NCBI RefSeq assembly: GCF_000003815.2
Contig: NC_049992.1
Coordinates: 1,706,959 to 1,770,958 of the forward strand
Length of the DNA: 64,000 nt
Source of the DNA: Branchiostoma floridae
Lineage: Eukaryota; Chordata; Leptocardii; Amphioxiformes; Branchiostomatidae
Direction of reading: 5' to 3'
Shown: piece after piece, positions 11,258 to 22,974 of the stretch
Numbering within the stretch: the stretch's first letter is position 1
Layout: every line of letters starts with the position of its first letter
Made by a program: the position numbers and the translations under genes
Notes under the pieces: model-generated
What the model was told of the DNA's origin: nothing
What the model saw: the letters and a program-made list of their open reading frames with translations, nothing else
Databases searched by the model: none

Positions 11258-14200
11258 TCAGTCCAGGCAGCAGCCGGGCTCGGCGCAGCAGACGGGCGGG
11301 CACTTGCTGCAGTGGTGCGGGTGGCGGCACTCGGTGTCGTTAACGTACGGGCAGCAGTCGAACGGGCAGCTGCTGCCGTCCTCGCCACGGCCACGGTCAC
11401 AGCGGCCGTCGCCACAGTAGGGCTCGTCGTCAGAGCTGCAGAGAGCAGGAAAAATCATGATAATCAGCTAGACAACCTTCCTCTCTTTTAAAATGTGTTT
11501 CTGGAAATATTGACAGTGGCCGTCGCCATAGTAACGCCCACCGTCGGAGCTGCCGAAAATGCTAGTTTGTGTTTCAAAACGTGTTGAAAAGGGAGTGGAA
11601 AGGTCTCTTTATTTAAAACAATATTGAAACAACTACATGATTCTTTCACTGTTGGAAACAACTACATGTAGTTGCAGCATCTGTATATTGACATTATTAT
11701 TGCATGAGGCAAATTTCAGTCTTCGGACTACTGCCTTGTACTTTGTGTGTGTTATTATAAAGCAGCCCTCGTCGACTCGACGGACGAACAACGTCATATA
11801 CCTAAACCTGTTCTAACTATCATCAAAGTTGTTGATTTGGGTTATCAGCATTATGTGATTCTAGATTTCCCAAAGTTCCTGAAACATAGCAGGAGTTTTC
11901 CCTCACCCGTCCCCTTGTGCGGCTGCCAGGGCGGCTCTCTCACAGCGCAGCTCCAGGCACTTACTGTGCAGCCAGCAGAACGCCGCGCCGGCGTAGATGT
12001 ACCGCTTGTCGCACCTGGGGGGGGGGGGGGTGCCGATTAGAGCTGTCCGTTCATTCACTCACTCACTCATTCATTCATTCACTCACTCAGCGCCGGCGTA
12101 GATGGCGGATAGGGGCAGGTTAGAGCAGTCCGTTCATTCACTCGTTCATTCACTCACTCACTCACTCACTCACTCACTCACTCACTCACTCACTCACTCA
12201 CTCACTCATTCACTCATTCACTCACTCACTCACTCACTCACTTATTCCGGTATAGATGTACCGCTTGTCACACCTGTGGTGGATAGGGGCAGGTTAGAGC
12301 TGTCCGTTCATTCACTCATTCATTCATTTATCCACTCATTCATTCATTCACTCATTCATTCACTCATTCAGTACCGACATAGATGTACCGCTTGTCACAC
12401 CTGTGGGATGGGGTGGGGGTGATGGGGACAGGTTAGAGCCATCCATCTTTACATACATTCATTCATTCATTCACTCATTCATTTGTCACACCTGTATGTG
12501 GGTTGCGGGAGTTAGATCACTGTTCTTGTCACTTGGGCCATTAATTCATTCTTCATTCAATCATTCATTCATCTATTCGTCGATGAAGTTGACACCTAGT
12601 TAGGTACTAACATACACAAAGTAGCAGTTACTCAAGCAAATAGATAAAATTTGGAAACGGGCAGACGTTTCTCCGGGACAGCGTCTGCTGTTTTTCGTCA
12701 GTGACTGTACGACTGAGAGTCTTAGACTAAAATTGGATTTGCGTGATCTGCATAATCTCACGCTTGTAATATGTGTAAGAGTATGAGTTAATGGCAACAA
12801 AGCACAACTTGAAATATTTTCCTTATGTATGAAATCTGTTGAACGATTTGTCAAATGTTCTGTCGCTCATCAATCGCAGCCTGTAGTGGAAAGGGGAGTA
12901 AACTAAAACATACCATTGACAAAGAGTAACGGCGTAATATAAAGGGATTTGAGTCATTTACTAGTCGGACGTTGAATATGGTACCTGCGCGTCCTTTTGT
13001 TTCCGGTAAACAATTCTCGTGTTTCGTGAATATATCATGACGCACAGAAGTTCCGTTTACCACCAGTGCACAAACATTTATGCCATGTTGTATATCCGGA
13101 ACGCCTCTTACAACAACATATTCGAATAGAATACTCACAACAGTGGAGAAGTATTTTACTATTTTACTCAAGAAGACATCTTTCCTCGAACCTTAGATAA
13201 GCGGCCAAATCTGAAAAATGAAACGCTATTTTGGCATGCGTTGCCTTAGGTAAAATAAAGGTTGAAAACCGATATAATATTTCAGTTGTTTTAAATTTAC
13301 CATGTCTTTTCCTGTAATGTTTTCTTGTCTATAGTGAGCCGCATATGTTTACTAATATTGATATTTGGTAAGTTTGAAGGAGGGGGCTTAGCATTTATCA
13401 TCGTAGCCGACGTAGGCTTCTTCTATCTTCCCACACATTGTTTATTTCTTTTGTACACTTCTCCGTATATGAAGGCTTCTTTTGTGCAAATAGACCAATA
13501 AACAGAAACACCCTCACCTCTCCCTGACCGCGGCCTGGCCCTCACAGCCCCCGCAGCGGAACGTGCTGACCGGCTCCCCGGCCCCCAGGTCCTGCCCGCA
13601 CGGCCCGCAGTAAGCGCCTTTAGCGGACGCGAGGTACGTGGTCTGGGGGGAGGAGAAAAGAAAAGTATGGGTATGTTATATAGTAGCCGATGATGACATG
13701 TTTCCAGGTAAGTGGTCTGGTGAGAGGGGAGAAGCACAACGTCATGTATTCGCAAGTTAAGCCATGTTCCTCTTTACTTACTCACCTCCCTGGCTCTGTA
13801 GAGTAGCAGAAAATTGGCCAAAATGCGATGGATAATTACCTTCGACAAGAAGGTTATGTTTTCGGTGTGTGTTTATATGTGTGAGTGTATTTGTCGGTGT
13901 ATGTGCGTGTGTGTGTCTGTGTGTGTGTGTCTGTGTGCCAGTGTCTCTCTCTGTGTGTCTGTGTGTGCCAGTGTACTTGTGTGTGTGTGTGTGTGTGCGT
14001 GTGTGAGAGAGAGAGGGTGTGTGTGTGTGTGTTTGTGTGAGAGAGTGTGTGCGTATGTTTGTGTGTGTATCGGTGATTAAGTGTGCATGTCTGTGTATCT
14101 GTGCGTGTGTGTGTGAACGGCATAAAAATGGCATATCAGGTACACGATATGACACGTGCGGTTTTCATGATATGTGAGGATGAGGATTGATATCACTTGT

Positions 14201-14504
14201 AATTATGAGATGTTGTGCGCTATATGTTATGTTGTCCATGTCAAGAATCAGTCAACATCATGAGTATTACGTGCAAATCCTCTAAAACCCCACCAACCTT
14301 GCCGCAGACGGGCTGCCCGTTGTTCTCGTCGCAGTCGTTGCAGCAGACGTAGTGCTGCATGTGCAGCAGCCCGCCATCTTTGAAGTAAGCGCACTGCCCC
14401 TCGGGAGCCTGCTGCAAGTCCTCGGGAACCTCCCCGTCGGCTCCCCGACACCGGCCGGGCAGCGCGGCGGCCGCACAGAGAACCAGGAGCGCGAGGTGAG
14501 ACAT
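11258..14504 (-). CDS. Secreted cysteine-rich protein, four exons (paralogue B)
   Basis: Exons 14298-14504, 13518-13642, 11907-12014 and 11258-11435 total 618 bases (205 residues) with consistent phases 0, 2, 2. The ATG at 14504 opens a signal peptide (MSHLALLVLCAAAALPGRCRG). Exon 1 ends with HYVCCNDCDENNGQPVCGK, exon 2 carries AYCGPCGQDLG and FRCGGCEGQ, and exon 3 carries AFCWLHSKCLELRCER. Exon 4 has a CGDGRCD...SSCPFDCCP module and a C-rich tail (CPPVCCAEPGCCLD). CGxGxCD...CPxDC modules occur in many extracellular proteins. Most cysteines pair with those of paralogue A (16372-18256). I recognise no named family; an extracellular disulfide-rich protein is the safe description. Exon GC is much higher than in the flanks. 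Extra copies of exon edges lie in its introns. Confidence 0.85.
11511..11555 (-). pseudogene. Duplicated 5' edge of paralogue B exon 4
   Basis: On the - strand, ttcggcag is followed by bases encoding SDGGRYYGDGHCQ, matching the acceptor and SDDEPYCGDGRCD start of the real exon 4 (11398-11436). The first cysteine is Tyr and the rest of the exon is missing, so it is a partial copy. The AG acceptor is kept. Confidence 0.75.
11988..12485. repeat. Compound array: exon 3 edge plus (CATT/CACT)n, about four units
   Basis: Units of roughly 110-150 bases repeat the 5' edge of paralogue B exon 3 (gtagatgtaccgcttgtc followed by cacctg, i.e. an acceptor plus exon on the - strand) and then gttagagctgtccg and a CATT/CACT tetranucleotide run. 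Edge copies lie near 11992-12018 (the real exon), 12093-12106 (partial), 12252-12276 and 12378-12402, with a fragment at 12483. The longest tetranucleotide run is about 12130-12242. Confidence 0.8.
12500..13500. other. Intron 2 sequence of paralogue B without other features
   Basis: Ordinary AT-rich intronic sequence; no exon, RNA gene or clear repeat was seen. Confidence 0.5.
13681..13737 (-). repeat. Duplicated 5' edge of paralogue B exon 2, acceptor kept
   Basis: The - strand reads ctcaccag then ACCACTTACCTG, matching the real exon 2 start at 13642 (ccccccag then ACCACGTACCTC), with a similar pyrimidine tract. It lies about 60 bases upstream of the real exon. Confidence 0.65.
13865..14120. 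repeat. GT-rich microsatellite
   Basis: Imperfect (GT)n mixed with gtct, gaga and gcgt blocks, within intron 1 of paralogue B. The long ORFs here are composition artefacts. Confidence 0.9.
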
Positions 14505-14527
14505 CGCGGAGACGGCAAAAGAGTCAG

Positions 14528-14640
14528 GGAGCTATAGTACGACTGGATACGGAGAGGGCAGAAGAGACTCGGGGCTATCGTACGACTGGATACGGAGAGG
14601 GCAGAAGACTCGGGAGCTATCGTACGACTGGATACCGGGC
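14528..14640. repeat. Three tandem ~52-bp units in the 5' leader of paralogue B
   Basis: Units contain gtacgactggatac; the first two continue with ggagagggcagaaga, while the third ends at ggatac. They lie just upstream of the ATG at 14504. They place the ATG about 180 bases from the conserved promoter block, against about 40 in paralogue A. Confidence 0.75.
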
Positions 14641-14667
14641 TACGCGTCAATGCGAGACGCCACGCAG

Positions 14668-14758
14668 GATTCTGTCGACTTTGTAAAACTGGAAACGTGG
14701 CACGATAACTTACCAGGATGTGCCGCTATCAAATCACTCCGCGTGCTTACCTGAAAAC
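14668..14758 (-). promoter_or_regulatory. Conserved upstream block of paralogue B
   Basis: Shared blocks with paralogue A, in the same order on the - strand: GCGGAGTGATTTGA, CACATCCTGGTAA, TGCCACGTTTCCA, then GTTTTACAAAG where paralogue A has a TATA box. The function is inferred from conservation between the two genes. Confidence 0.55.
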
Positions 14759-14759
14759 A

Positions 14760-16260
14760 TGTCATCATCGGCTACTAACGTTAGACAGTTACACCCACAC
14801 TGTATACACCTGCGTTTCTATTTTTCGGATAGTTCCATAGCCTTTTTAACGCCGTAGGTGCAGTGGGTTGTAATCCATTGTGTCTAGGGCACGGTATTGG
14901 ATGCCGCAGTCCATCCCTCCATTTCACCTCATTTTAATCTCCAACTGAAGTCAGGTACCCATTTCTACACCTGGGTGGGGTGAGGAAGGTCGTGTCAAGT
15001 GCCTTTCCCATGGCCAAGAGCAAAAGGTCAGTAGCACGACAGGATTTGAACAGAACTGTCTTCTGGGCCAAACACCCTGTAGTTATGCAACACGACCCCA
15101 CTTTTGCATACGTATTTTAATTAATGAAATGATCACCATTATCAATAGGAGTGAAGTGAGTACATGTACGTAACTAGGAGGTTTGGATGCCTATGGCCAA
15201 TGTGCGACGACGGGAGAACTCTGTGTTCTCAATGAAACAAGGATATGCTGTTGTGAAAATCGCGTAGACACCTGTTTATGTATAACTATATAAACCGGTA
15301 TCACTCAGGTGCCATTGTGAACCACAACAATGCCGGCCAATATTACTTTCAATTGTTTTCTTTTAGATTGGCCACATACAACTACTTTTTTGGTACAAAA
15401 TACCTTTTGAAATTATCCTTAAGCTTGTTGGACTGTCACAAATACGTAGAAGTCATGTCTGCCGTATTTTCACATGAGATGTGACATGGAAAGCGTTCTA
15501 TAATCAGAGCCTACCACTTTGTAGTTTTTTAAATCAAAGACGGCCCGGTTATGACATGGCACTCGGCTACCTTTTAGATATCATGATGGTACACAGGACA
15601 CACCGAGAAACCTACACCAGAGGCTGCGACCAAAGATTTGGCAGATAACTTACGAACTTCAAAGATAAGGAAAGGTTTTTAAACGTTTTGTTATACTTAA
15701 TATATTGCATCATAATGTAATTATGGAACAATCAAGGATGAAACTGAAAAAAAAAAACGAATTATACTTGCTGCGTCTCTTAAGTAGTAGTAAGTAGCCT
15801 CTTAAAAGATGATGATAGATGATGATGATGAAGGATAAAACAAATCCAATTTCTGTCTCTGTACAACCGTTCATCGATCGCCATCTACTTAAAAGATCCT
15901 TAAATATTCACATGATAGGAGACATTGTTTCGACTGGCACTGAAAAATGGTACTTTGAGGGTCCAATTATTCAGGCTAGTTAGGAAGTGTTGGGATGGGT
16001 AAGCCTCACCTTCTGTGGGGACTGGATAAGGTGACATAATGTTAAAGCGAATGAACGTAGTATAGAGACAAAAGGTGTTCCTTCTGCTACATGCTGGAGT
16101 TTCGTCCCCATTTGCTCAGTAGCTGTTATTTTTGTGTGTTTCCGCATACTTTGGCCACAGCGACAGCAAATGAGCACAAATCTATGAACATAAATTGCTT
16201 AATATGATAATTTACCAAGTACCGAAAATAGCACAGAGAAAACATAACTTTCTTGGCGAA
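14760..16260. other. Spacer between the two cysteine-rich genes
   Basis: No gene seen. It contains an A9 tract near 15749 and a short gatgat run near 15809-15832. Confidence 0.5.
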
Positions 16261-16266
16261 GGTAAT

Positions 16267-16272
16267 TTTATT
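16267..16272 (-). terminator. Poly(A) signal AATAAA of paralogue A
   Basis: AATAAA on the - strand about 100 bases after the stop codon at 16372-16374. Confidence 0.6.
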
Positions 16273-16371
16273 CCCCTTCCATATGTTCGGCTAAGTAAAT
16301 TTCTGTATTAGGATGGCAGGTTAACGTTAACATTTCTGGCTTGTCAATGCCATGCTTATACTGACATTTCC

Positions 16372-18256
16372 TTAGCCCATGCAACAGCCAGGTTGCGAAC
16401 AGCATAACGGTGGACACTGGTAATTGCAACCGCGCCTACACGTCTCCGGGTTGTACCTGGGGCAGCAGTCGAAAGGACAGTTGTAGTGGTCTTCGCCGGG
16501 ATCACACTCGTCGTTCCCACAAAATGCATCATACATGTAACTGCGAACATATATGAAAAAAATATTTAACATAGATTGTGCGTTTTGCCTCGTGCACCTG
16601 AAGAAAGCTTGTTCTGTGATTTTGAACTGATTCTTTTTTGCAGTATAGACTTTTCGAGGTACGATAAAAAGTCTTTTTCTTTACATATATTTAAAAAAAG
16701 TTCACAACGAAACAATGCATAAGGAGCCATGCTGTATCGTGATGACAGATGTTTGTTTACCTTAGACTTGAAAAAGTTTTAGATTGCATTCTACAGGGAA
16801 GCTTGTTAACATGTTGTACTTTCTATTTAAGAAAAGGGGAGAAAAAATTTATGTCACATGTATTTGTCCCACCTGCCACTTTGCAGCAAGGCCTGTTTAT
16901 CTTCTCCATCTTGGGGGAAAAGCCTCTTACAGCGCAGTGCAAAGCAATCAGCCCAGACCCAGCAAAATCCCTTGAAAACCCACCAGTACCTCCTATCGCA
17001 CCTGTTGGTATGTGTTGCGAAAGCGTCATTGATAATCCAGAAAGTTAATACAATATATTTTCGGCATGACCACACAGTTGTGCAGATACAGTAGGTTGGT
17101 GAGACTAGAAGTCCTTATAATTTCCTTCTAGCCATAGTTGCAGGATGTGACCGACAGAGCCTCTACTTATTACGCTTACATGTACATGTATTATTCTCGC
17201 GGATGTCATCAATATAAACAAATCAACATGGTCTTATCATAGAGCACATACAGATTTGGTTTAACTGAATTACAGTAATAGAACAGGTAGGATTATATAC
17301 TGTACTACAATCCACCAACGACAATTTGTAATAGAGACATAGGTTCGAACAAAAAAGCATGTAGCTCTTGTAGCGGGTGTCAGAACCCATCTGTAACGTA
17401 CTAGTGTAGCCAATAATGAATCACACGGACGGAAGTATCTATGTCTAAAATGTTTACCTGTATCTGCCCTAGATGATAAGTTGCGGCTAATAAGTAACAG
17501 TTCCACAATTTCTAAAAATTTCAAGAATATACTTGAATACATTCTACTTCTATTTAGGTTTTCATCACTCACACGGCCTTCACTGTAGTTTGGCCTGCGC
17601 AGCCCCCACAGTCAAAGGGCTCGTTCTTGCTCCGGGCAATGCCATCGTCTTCCCCGCATTTACCGCAGTAGTCCCCATCACTGGCTTTATCGTAGACAGT
17701 CTGTAAGACGAAATGTATTGATCAATATGAACATGTATATTGATCGATACATTTCTTCCGACGCAAAGACATATCAAGTTGCCTAAAGTCGCTATCAATA
17801 CATAGATACTAGCACAGTGCACAACACGGGTCCAAACGAGTTTTGCGTCGAAAGGTTTACATCAAGTTTCATACCAGCCCCTTACTGTCTGTAGCGTCTT
17901 GTGCAAATGTGTAGCCCAGGCGCTATAGAAATAGAAATGGGTACCGCTTCTATATATTTGTTAAAGACGCACGGTCAACTTTCACTTTTTTGCTTTGCTT
18001 CCCGAAAACCGTTAGGTCTGGCGAACGAGGTGATACGCACAGCGGATTACATGTACAATGTTTTTCTACTCACCCCGCCGCATACGGGGTCTCCGTCATT
18101 CTCGTCACAGTTGTTGCAACAGACATAGAAGTGCAGTTTCTTCGGGCCGCCCCAATTGTAATAGCAGCATTGCCCCTCAGGGGGATTAGCAGCGCCCAGG
18201 CACTGGCCTGGGAACGCGGCGACCACACAGAGTACGAACAGCGCTACAAGTGCCAT
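16372..18256 (-). CDS. Secreted cysteine-rich protein, four exons (paralogue A)
   Basis: Exons 18074-18256, 17573-17700, 16873-17001 and 16372-16540 total 609 bases (202 residues), all GT-AG, with the same phases as paralogue B. Signal peptide MALVALFVLCVVAAFPGQC. Exon 1 has EGQCCYYNWGG and YVCCNNCDENDGDPVCGG, exon 2 YCGKCGEDDG and FDCGGCAGQ, and exon 3 the aromatic stretch CDRRYWWVFKGFCW. Exon 4 has FCGNDECDPGEDHYNCPFDC and a tail CPPLCCSQPGCCMG. Conserved spacing of paired cysteines against strong divergence elsewhere fits an extracellular, fast-evolving family. A TATA box (18288-18298) lies about 35 bases before the ATG. No known family name can be given. Unlike paralogue B, no extra exon edges were seen. 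Confidence 0.87.
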
Positions 18257-18281
18257 CGTCCAGAAAGTGTGACGTGGCGAT

Positions 18282-18378
18282 ATGTGATATTTATAAAACT
18301 CAAAAGTGGAAACGTGGCACTGACATGTTACAAGGATGTGAAGTTTTGAAATTACTCCGCCTGTATACCTGTTCCTGT
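18282..18378 (-). promoter_or_regulatory. TATA box and conserved promoter block of paralogue A
   Basis: The - strand carries TTTTATAAATA (18288-18298). Upstream lie TGCCACGTTTCCACTTTTGA, CACATCCTTGTAA and GGCGGAGTAATTTC, each matched at the same relative place upstream of paralogue B. Confidence 0.65.
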
Positions 18379-18379
18379 A

Positions 18380-21300
18380 TATACTATTGCGTTTTCTTTC
18401 TTTAATATAACACTGGTACCGGTTAGTAGGGCATTCCTCTTTTCATTCCAAGACATTGGTTTGGTACGGATTCAAGGTGGTCACATTTATCTATTGAAGT
18501 AAAAAGCGCCTTTCGAAGTTAGCCATTGTGGACAGTTGCCAATACCCAAAAAAGTCGTGTCGGACGTATCTGTATGTGAGGTGTGATGTGTCTGAGGTCA
18601 AGACCGCATACCTCCACAATGCAAGATGAAAAAATCGGTTTGTCGCTATTGAACGATAAATTAACCCCGTAATTATAAAGACTATGTATTTTACAGAAAA
18701 TTGGAAGAAGGAAAAGAAATTAAAAAGAGCGCACGTCGAAATCTTTCATTCAGGCTCTAGTTAACATTAGTAAGAAATGTGCAACTGGAAAACATGATGC
18801 AAGTTACTGAAATTCCTATTCATCATATGGCACATGGAATGCTTCTTATAGTAATAAGTTAGTAGTACACGACATGTAACGAAATACAAGCTGTAAACTC
18901 TCGTACATGGTCTCCGCCATTTTATGTATAATTAGCACGCTCCGCCCAAACCGCAATGTTTCCTAGCGTAGTTAATAATGGGTTAGTGAAGCTTTTTGAC
19001 TCGGATTCAAATCCAATTAAGTTTATGCCATTTCTTTTTTCTTGCGTTGTATTCGTAGTTGAAATGTTCCTTTACATACGTTTTTGTAAGCCCTGAAAAG
19101 TTATGAAACGAACAACATTGCATAAACCGCTCAATGATATGACAACGCCGGAGGCTACAACCTGTTGCCAAAACAGTCTTTTGGACATGCACGTAGTGAG
19201 GGAATGTTTACTTTTACTTTTCATAGCGATCCAACAGGATTTCGCTCAGCTCTTATGTAACTTGAAGCGCAAACATGAGTCATTATCATCCGGCAGATGA
19301 AAAGAGCTAGCATTGACTTTGTCAGTGCTTTATACTTTTACTTTCCCTTGAATAGCGCATCAAAAAAGTGTCTCTTGCCAAATGAAGTCCTGCAATTATC
19401 GAGTGACTGAATGTTGAGCTATATGGGGAGAATTGATTTGATTTATTTGGGGTCATGTAAAAGTCAATTAAAGCCAGACAATTTGCTGCAACGAAGCTAT
19501 TAGTGTAATAATAGAATAACAGGAGTTATCTTGTCTATGTTCAGGCATAGAAAGGGTTGAAATATTTATTACATTTGAGTTGTGAACATCTGCTCCCATG
19601 TACATCAGTTATTGGACTGGAAAATGAGGTCCTTGAATCCCATTTTAAGTGGCAATGATTTCTCACCCAGTGAATTCACCAGAAATTGGATAAGAGTTCT
19701 TGGAGCAGTACATGCCAGTTCTATGCTGTTCTCAGTGGAAGTACCATGCGAATCTCTGATAAATACAGTCTTCATTTACAGCAGTGAAGGAAACAGACAC
19801 AACACAATTACCTTGCAAAAAATATGTTAAATTCATCAAGTATTTTTGCAATGAAGACCATCAAAATATATTGTGGAAGATCGGTAACATTAGCTAAAAC
19901 ATACACAGAAACTGCACTTCATTTGCATTCGATAGTTGCATTGCATTTGCTCTATTCTATCTATAGCTCACCTATAAAACTACACTATCTCTAATTGAAC
20001 ACGAAGTTGATTAAAAAGAAAAAAAAAGATAGGCAATTCATCCTCAAACAATTCTATAATGATAACATGTCTAAAACTGCTCATAGTTACACACTATCAG
20101 AACTTACGTATGCTGCAAGTCATCAACATTAGTATAACCTTATATCTGGCAGGACACGCCTGTCCAACACCCCAAGCCATCTGTGTACCTTAATAAAGGT
20201 AGAGCCATTGGTGGCTGATGGACACTGTTTTTCATACTGTCTTGCTACTGGTAAATCTCAAATCTGCTTGGAGGTTACAAAACCTACCTAATATTTCAAC
20301 CAACAAACAGGTAACTAACTAAGATAAGGCACCCAATACGTATCTAAGAATGCCGCATTGTTTGTTTGATGACAAGAATGTTGATCTTAGGTTTGCAAGA
20401 GCAAATGCATGGGGAACAGTACTAAGCTCAGTATCATGCACAAATGCAGAATACATGTAAGACATTATATAGACATAATTATACATAATTATTAAATTTC
20501 CACATAACAGAGATTTTTTGCTTCAAAACCTCTCATTTTTTTCCAGAAAGAACAACTGCATTAAGATCAGGTCTCGACTTTCAGAACCAAAATCTGAACC
20601 ATCCTAAGCTACATAATTAATGAACAGGTAACTACATGTAAGGATCTACATCTTAGGTAAGACATCCAGGTAAAATATGCCAAATAAGATCTAGCTTAAA
20701 CTCAAGGCCTGCTTTTACATTAAACTAATTTGTAAATGATATGCTGGCTTGGTTTGAATATATTGTATTACGTGTTCTGTCATATCTATAGCTATCATCC
20801 TCTTATCAAATTACATATTAGCATAAGACATCACATTGCATTGTAATAATCTTCCATATAACCGATCATCGCAGTAAAAACTGACATGGTTGCATTGTAT
20901 TGTCAATATTATCTACAGTAAAGAAAACACCTGGAAACCATGGCAACTGCCCTTTTAAGCAACATCAATTTTCATGGCCATCATTACAACTATCACTAAC
21001 CTATGAGTATCAACAACGTTATTACCTACGTAAGGCACTTCACCGTAAGGCACAGTACTGTACAGTCTATCCATGAACTACATAGCAGCCACACCTGTTG
21101 CAATCTTAAACATTTCAGATGTACGAGATTTGCACAATTCGTCCTTCATATTCCTGATCAGCCTACATGTTGGGTTGGACTTTCCTGTAAGACATCTTCC
21201 TTCAGCAGGACAGCTGCCCGATGCACAAACATGTGGGGGGATGAATAAGAAATAAGGTGCATGACTCAAATTATGGGGCATGGCTTTAAAGTCTAAAGCT

Positions 21301-22910
21301 TTTATAAATGTCTACCAAAATTCAACTCATTGTGCTGATTACTTTTGCACCTAGTAACGTTAGGTGAGAGAGACAAGGAAAAAATGGGCATGATGGAGCT
21401 GTGACCTGAGGTGTGCGGGTCAACTTGCTCTGCTGAAAGTCAGATAATCACTTCTATATAGTTGAAATACGAGGAGAATCTTCATCAAACATTTTCAAGA
21501 TGTCTTCTAAGATTTCATGGCAAACTCCACCCACACAGGTCACAGTTGTTTTTCTCGCCACTCATCTTCTGATTTTCAAAAGCACGCTGACTTTAAAGAA
21601 ATGACTGCAACCATTTGAATATGGTGGGTATTGATGAAACTATTGTATATATACAGTAGAAGCCGTTTAATCGCACGGCCTATTTGCCAGTGAATTTGGT
21701 GTAATTATCCAGCTGGTGCAATCATGCGAAGTTATCTAGCTGACCGCACCGGTTTGGGATTCCGTGCAGTTAACAGAAGTGTGCATTAATCCGATGTGCA
21801 ATTAACTGGCCTCCACTGTATCATGTTCCACAATCTGAGTTGTGCACCTTATTTTTCTGGGTGAGGTCATGAACTTATTGATCACCCCTCGCACATGTAC
21901 AGTGCCACATACGCTGTATGCTGCTTGTTTCTCTGGATATGCATAAAATAGAGCTTTCTAAACACCCTACAAAAGGTCTACCTTAAAACATATTTCACTA
22001 CAATCTCTATATGATTTGATCTTGTGTAAAAACATTTTGCACTTTGCAACAATATCAATTCTTGGTCATAGCTGCCTCCTCACATATTGTGCAAACTGAA
22101 GAGAATCTTTGTTGAACACATACACAGACCTGTACCTACCCTTATGGGTATGGTTACACATATTTATAAAATATCTACACTTACCATAGCAGTAGATACC
22201 TGATATAGAATAAAGCAGTCAAACACTCATGTATGGCTTGAAGCATTTAGAATTACAGTATGAGATAAAAATTTAATGCAACAATTTTTGTTGGTTTCTG
22301 CCAACTCTTCAGTCTTATTCCCTGCATCAAAGAGCTGCAGATGTTTGCATTCCTTTTTGCTAATTACTGTTACTTACTTAATTACTGTTACTTACTTAAT
22401 TACTGCATCCAGTATTTTGTTGATGCCTTACATCAGGCTGATTTTGATATCAATTTGTTGTTTCTAAAATACTTGCATCTATATTTGCATTGCATGTGCA
22501 TAGTGGTAAAATAAAAATTGAGAAAAATACACTTTTTGTAAAAGCTATCAAAGATTGCTTTACCCAATCTTGTACAATACAATACAAATGTACTGACAGA
22601 GTTTGCTACAAGACACTTGTCACTTATTCTGCAGAATGCGTCACACTGTTTTTCATCTGACCAAAGATTTCAGATGAACTTGAGATTTTCAGGCAACAAA
22701 AGCCTTCGCTGCAAACTTGTGGTCAACAATTTGAGAAAATATGGCAAAATTTTCCTGACTGTTGTAGGAAGACAATTAATGTCATGTAGCATCAATTTTG
22801 GATGGAGAGTTTTTGTCCAACCTTATCACTTAATTTCTTTATGTGCTGTTCATGAAACTGGCACCAATCTGGGAACAGCATTCTGGCTTTTCCACTAGTT
22901 CACACTTTCT
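18380..22910. other. Gene-free AT-rich stretch
   Basis: No exon with convincing splice sites was found on either strand. It probably holds the 3' untranslated region of the gene at 22975-41473 at its right end, plus intergenic DNA. The only small repeat noted is attactgttacttactta, about 2.5 copies at 22363-22403. Confidence 0.5.
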
Positions 22911-22917
22911 GCTTCTT

Positions 22918-22974
22918 ACCTCCTCCTGAAGCCATGCTACCATGACCTCCTGACCCTGAATATGACCCCTGACC
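22918..22974. repeat. Duplicate of the last exon's tail
   Basis: cctcctgaagcca-g-taccatgacctcctgacc repeats the end of the terminal exon at 22984-23018 about 65 bases away. It lies in the 3' untranslated region. Confidence 0.7.

Noticed and set aside
11024-11491. 155-codon Ala/Arg-rich + frame
   Set aside because: It is the antisense of the real exon 4 of paralogue B.
13778-14155. His/Thr-rich open frames on - and Cys/Val-rich on +
   Set aside because: These are translations of the GT-rich microsatellite in an intron.
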